Shown: piece by piece, positions 14,809-15,290 of the stretch
How positions within the stretch are numbered: position 1 is the stretch's first letter
How the letters are laid out: each line of letters begins with the position of its first letter
Assembly (NCBI GenBank): GCA_002450295.1
Contig: DJYX01000114.1
Coordinates: 6,770 to 22,059, forward strand
Direction of reading: 5' to 3'
Source: Deltaproteobacteria bacterium UBA6967
GTDB taxonomy: Bacteria; SAR324; NAC60-12
Length of the DNA: 15,290 nucleotides
Notes under the pieces: generated by a model
What the model was told of the DNA's origin: nothing
Databases searched by the model: none
Seen by the model: the letters and a program-made list of their open reading frames with translations, nothing else
Position numbers and translations under genes: made by a program

Positions 14809-15290
14809 ATGTTGTTCTTCAAACAAAAGACTTCGCAACTCAAAGTGATACGAACTGGTATCTTTCATGAAAGAGTGGCGAAAATTAGACCAACCCTCTT
14901 TATCTTCAGCTTGGCAACCCTGGTTATCTGGCTAGGTCTTCTCCCCAATGTGCTGGCAGGAGATGATCAATTACGTTACCAACGATTTATGGCCGAGCAG
15001 AACCGCTATGGCAAGCCAAGACCGCGAACCGGAGATCGAGAGTCTGGGTATGCCGCTGAACATATGATCCGTAATAATCTATGGTTTGTCGATGAATTAA
15101 AGTCTCCCCCCTACCGAGGGGCACGTGATCCCAACCTCTACCAACGGCACTTTCAGACCAGTCAGACTGTCAACAAAATGGTGCCGATTCCAAAGATTCG
15201 CCAAAGTGAGGCCGAGATCAACTCTGCTTACAAAGCCGCTGAAATGACAAGAAAATCCAATCGTTTTTCCCGTACCCCCCAAGATATCCA
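14809..15290 (+). CDS. Unrecognised exported protein (5' part, runs off the window)
   Basis: This reading frame stays open from ATG 14809 to the window end, 160 codons without a stop. AAGGG sits seven bases before the ATG, with a good promoter further up. The first 27 residues are basic (KQK, RTG, RVAKIR). A hydrophobic stretch follows, TLFIFSLATLVIWLGLLPNV (about 30-49), ending in VLAGDD, which looks like a signal peptidase site. The n-region is long for a signal peptide, so a membrane anchor is also possible. The rest is hydrophilic and rich in Arg, Asn, Gln and Tyr, with segments such as RYQRFMAEQNRYGKPRPRTG and IRNNLWFVDELKSPPYRGAR. I recognise no family. The position suggests its own transcription unit, divergent from tldD. 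Confidence 0.7.
   Translation, partial: MLFFKQKTSQLKVIRTGIFHERVAKIRPTLFIFSLATLVIWLGLLPNVLAGDDQLRYQRFMAEQNRYGKPRPRTGDRESGYAAEHMIRNNLWFVDELKSPPYRGARDPNLYQRHFQTSQTVNKMVPIPKIRQSEAEINSAYKAAEMTRKSNRFSRTPQDI

Noticed and set aside
1..15290. Search for CRISPR arrays, insertion sequences, tRNA or rRNA genes and phage genes
   Set aside because: No regularly spaced repeats, transposase or integrase frames, terminal inverted repeats or structural RNA signatures were seen by eye.

Overview
The window is a densely packed stretch of a Gram-negative bacterial chromosome. Evidence for this is four proteins with signal-peptide-like N-termini, two transporters that rely on periplasmic binding proteins, and a complete TldD/TldE pair. 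Base composition looks moderate (mid-40s % GC by eye, not computed). The gene style and protein wording would suit a marine proteobacterium or a SAR324-like lineage, but no marker gene is present, so the taxon is a tentative inference. I see no mobile element, CRISPR array, tRNA or rRNA.

Region 1 (1-5148, minus strand) reads as one transcription unit. In transcription order it holds a stand-alone Lrp/AsnC ligand-binding (RAM) domain, an HGGxW-type alpha/beta hydrolase resembling arylformamidases, a periplasmic type-I binding protein (livK-like), permeases livH and livM, and ATPases livG and livF (cut by the window edge). Most junctions are overlaps of 4-23 bases. The binding-protein gene is flanked by two RNA hairpins, which probably give it a different mRNA level from its neighbours. 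The hydrolase and the binding protein together hint at an aromatic or amide substrate rather than plain branched-chain amino acids; this is inference.

Region 2 (5316-11887) is a carboxylate uptake module. A CitA/DcuS-type sensor kinase and a CitB/DcuR-type response regulator lie on the minus strand. Diverging from them on the plus strand is tctC-tctB-tctA-abrB, a tripartite tricarboxylate transporter plus an AbrB-family membrane protein. The divergent intergenic region (7636-7891) carries a perfect 10-bp inverted repeat whose arms are 73 bp apart centre to centre, a good candidate operator for the regulator. The tctA gene has no ATG, GTG or TTG at the expected position. The conserved N-terminus begins at an ATA codon just after a strong AGGAGG, so a rare AUA start (or a base error) is proposed.

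Region 3 (11896-14729, minus) is tldD-tldE, a two-subunit zinc metalloprotease, with only 8 bases between its 3' end and that of abrB. Region 4 (14809 to the end, plus) is the 5' part of an unrecognised exported protein behind a good sigma-70-type promoter.

No wholly new system is evident. The most unusual points are the ATA start of tctA, the RAM-hydrolase-liv operon, the hairpins around livK and the paired operator arms. No gene-free stretch exceeds 300 bases.
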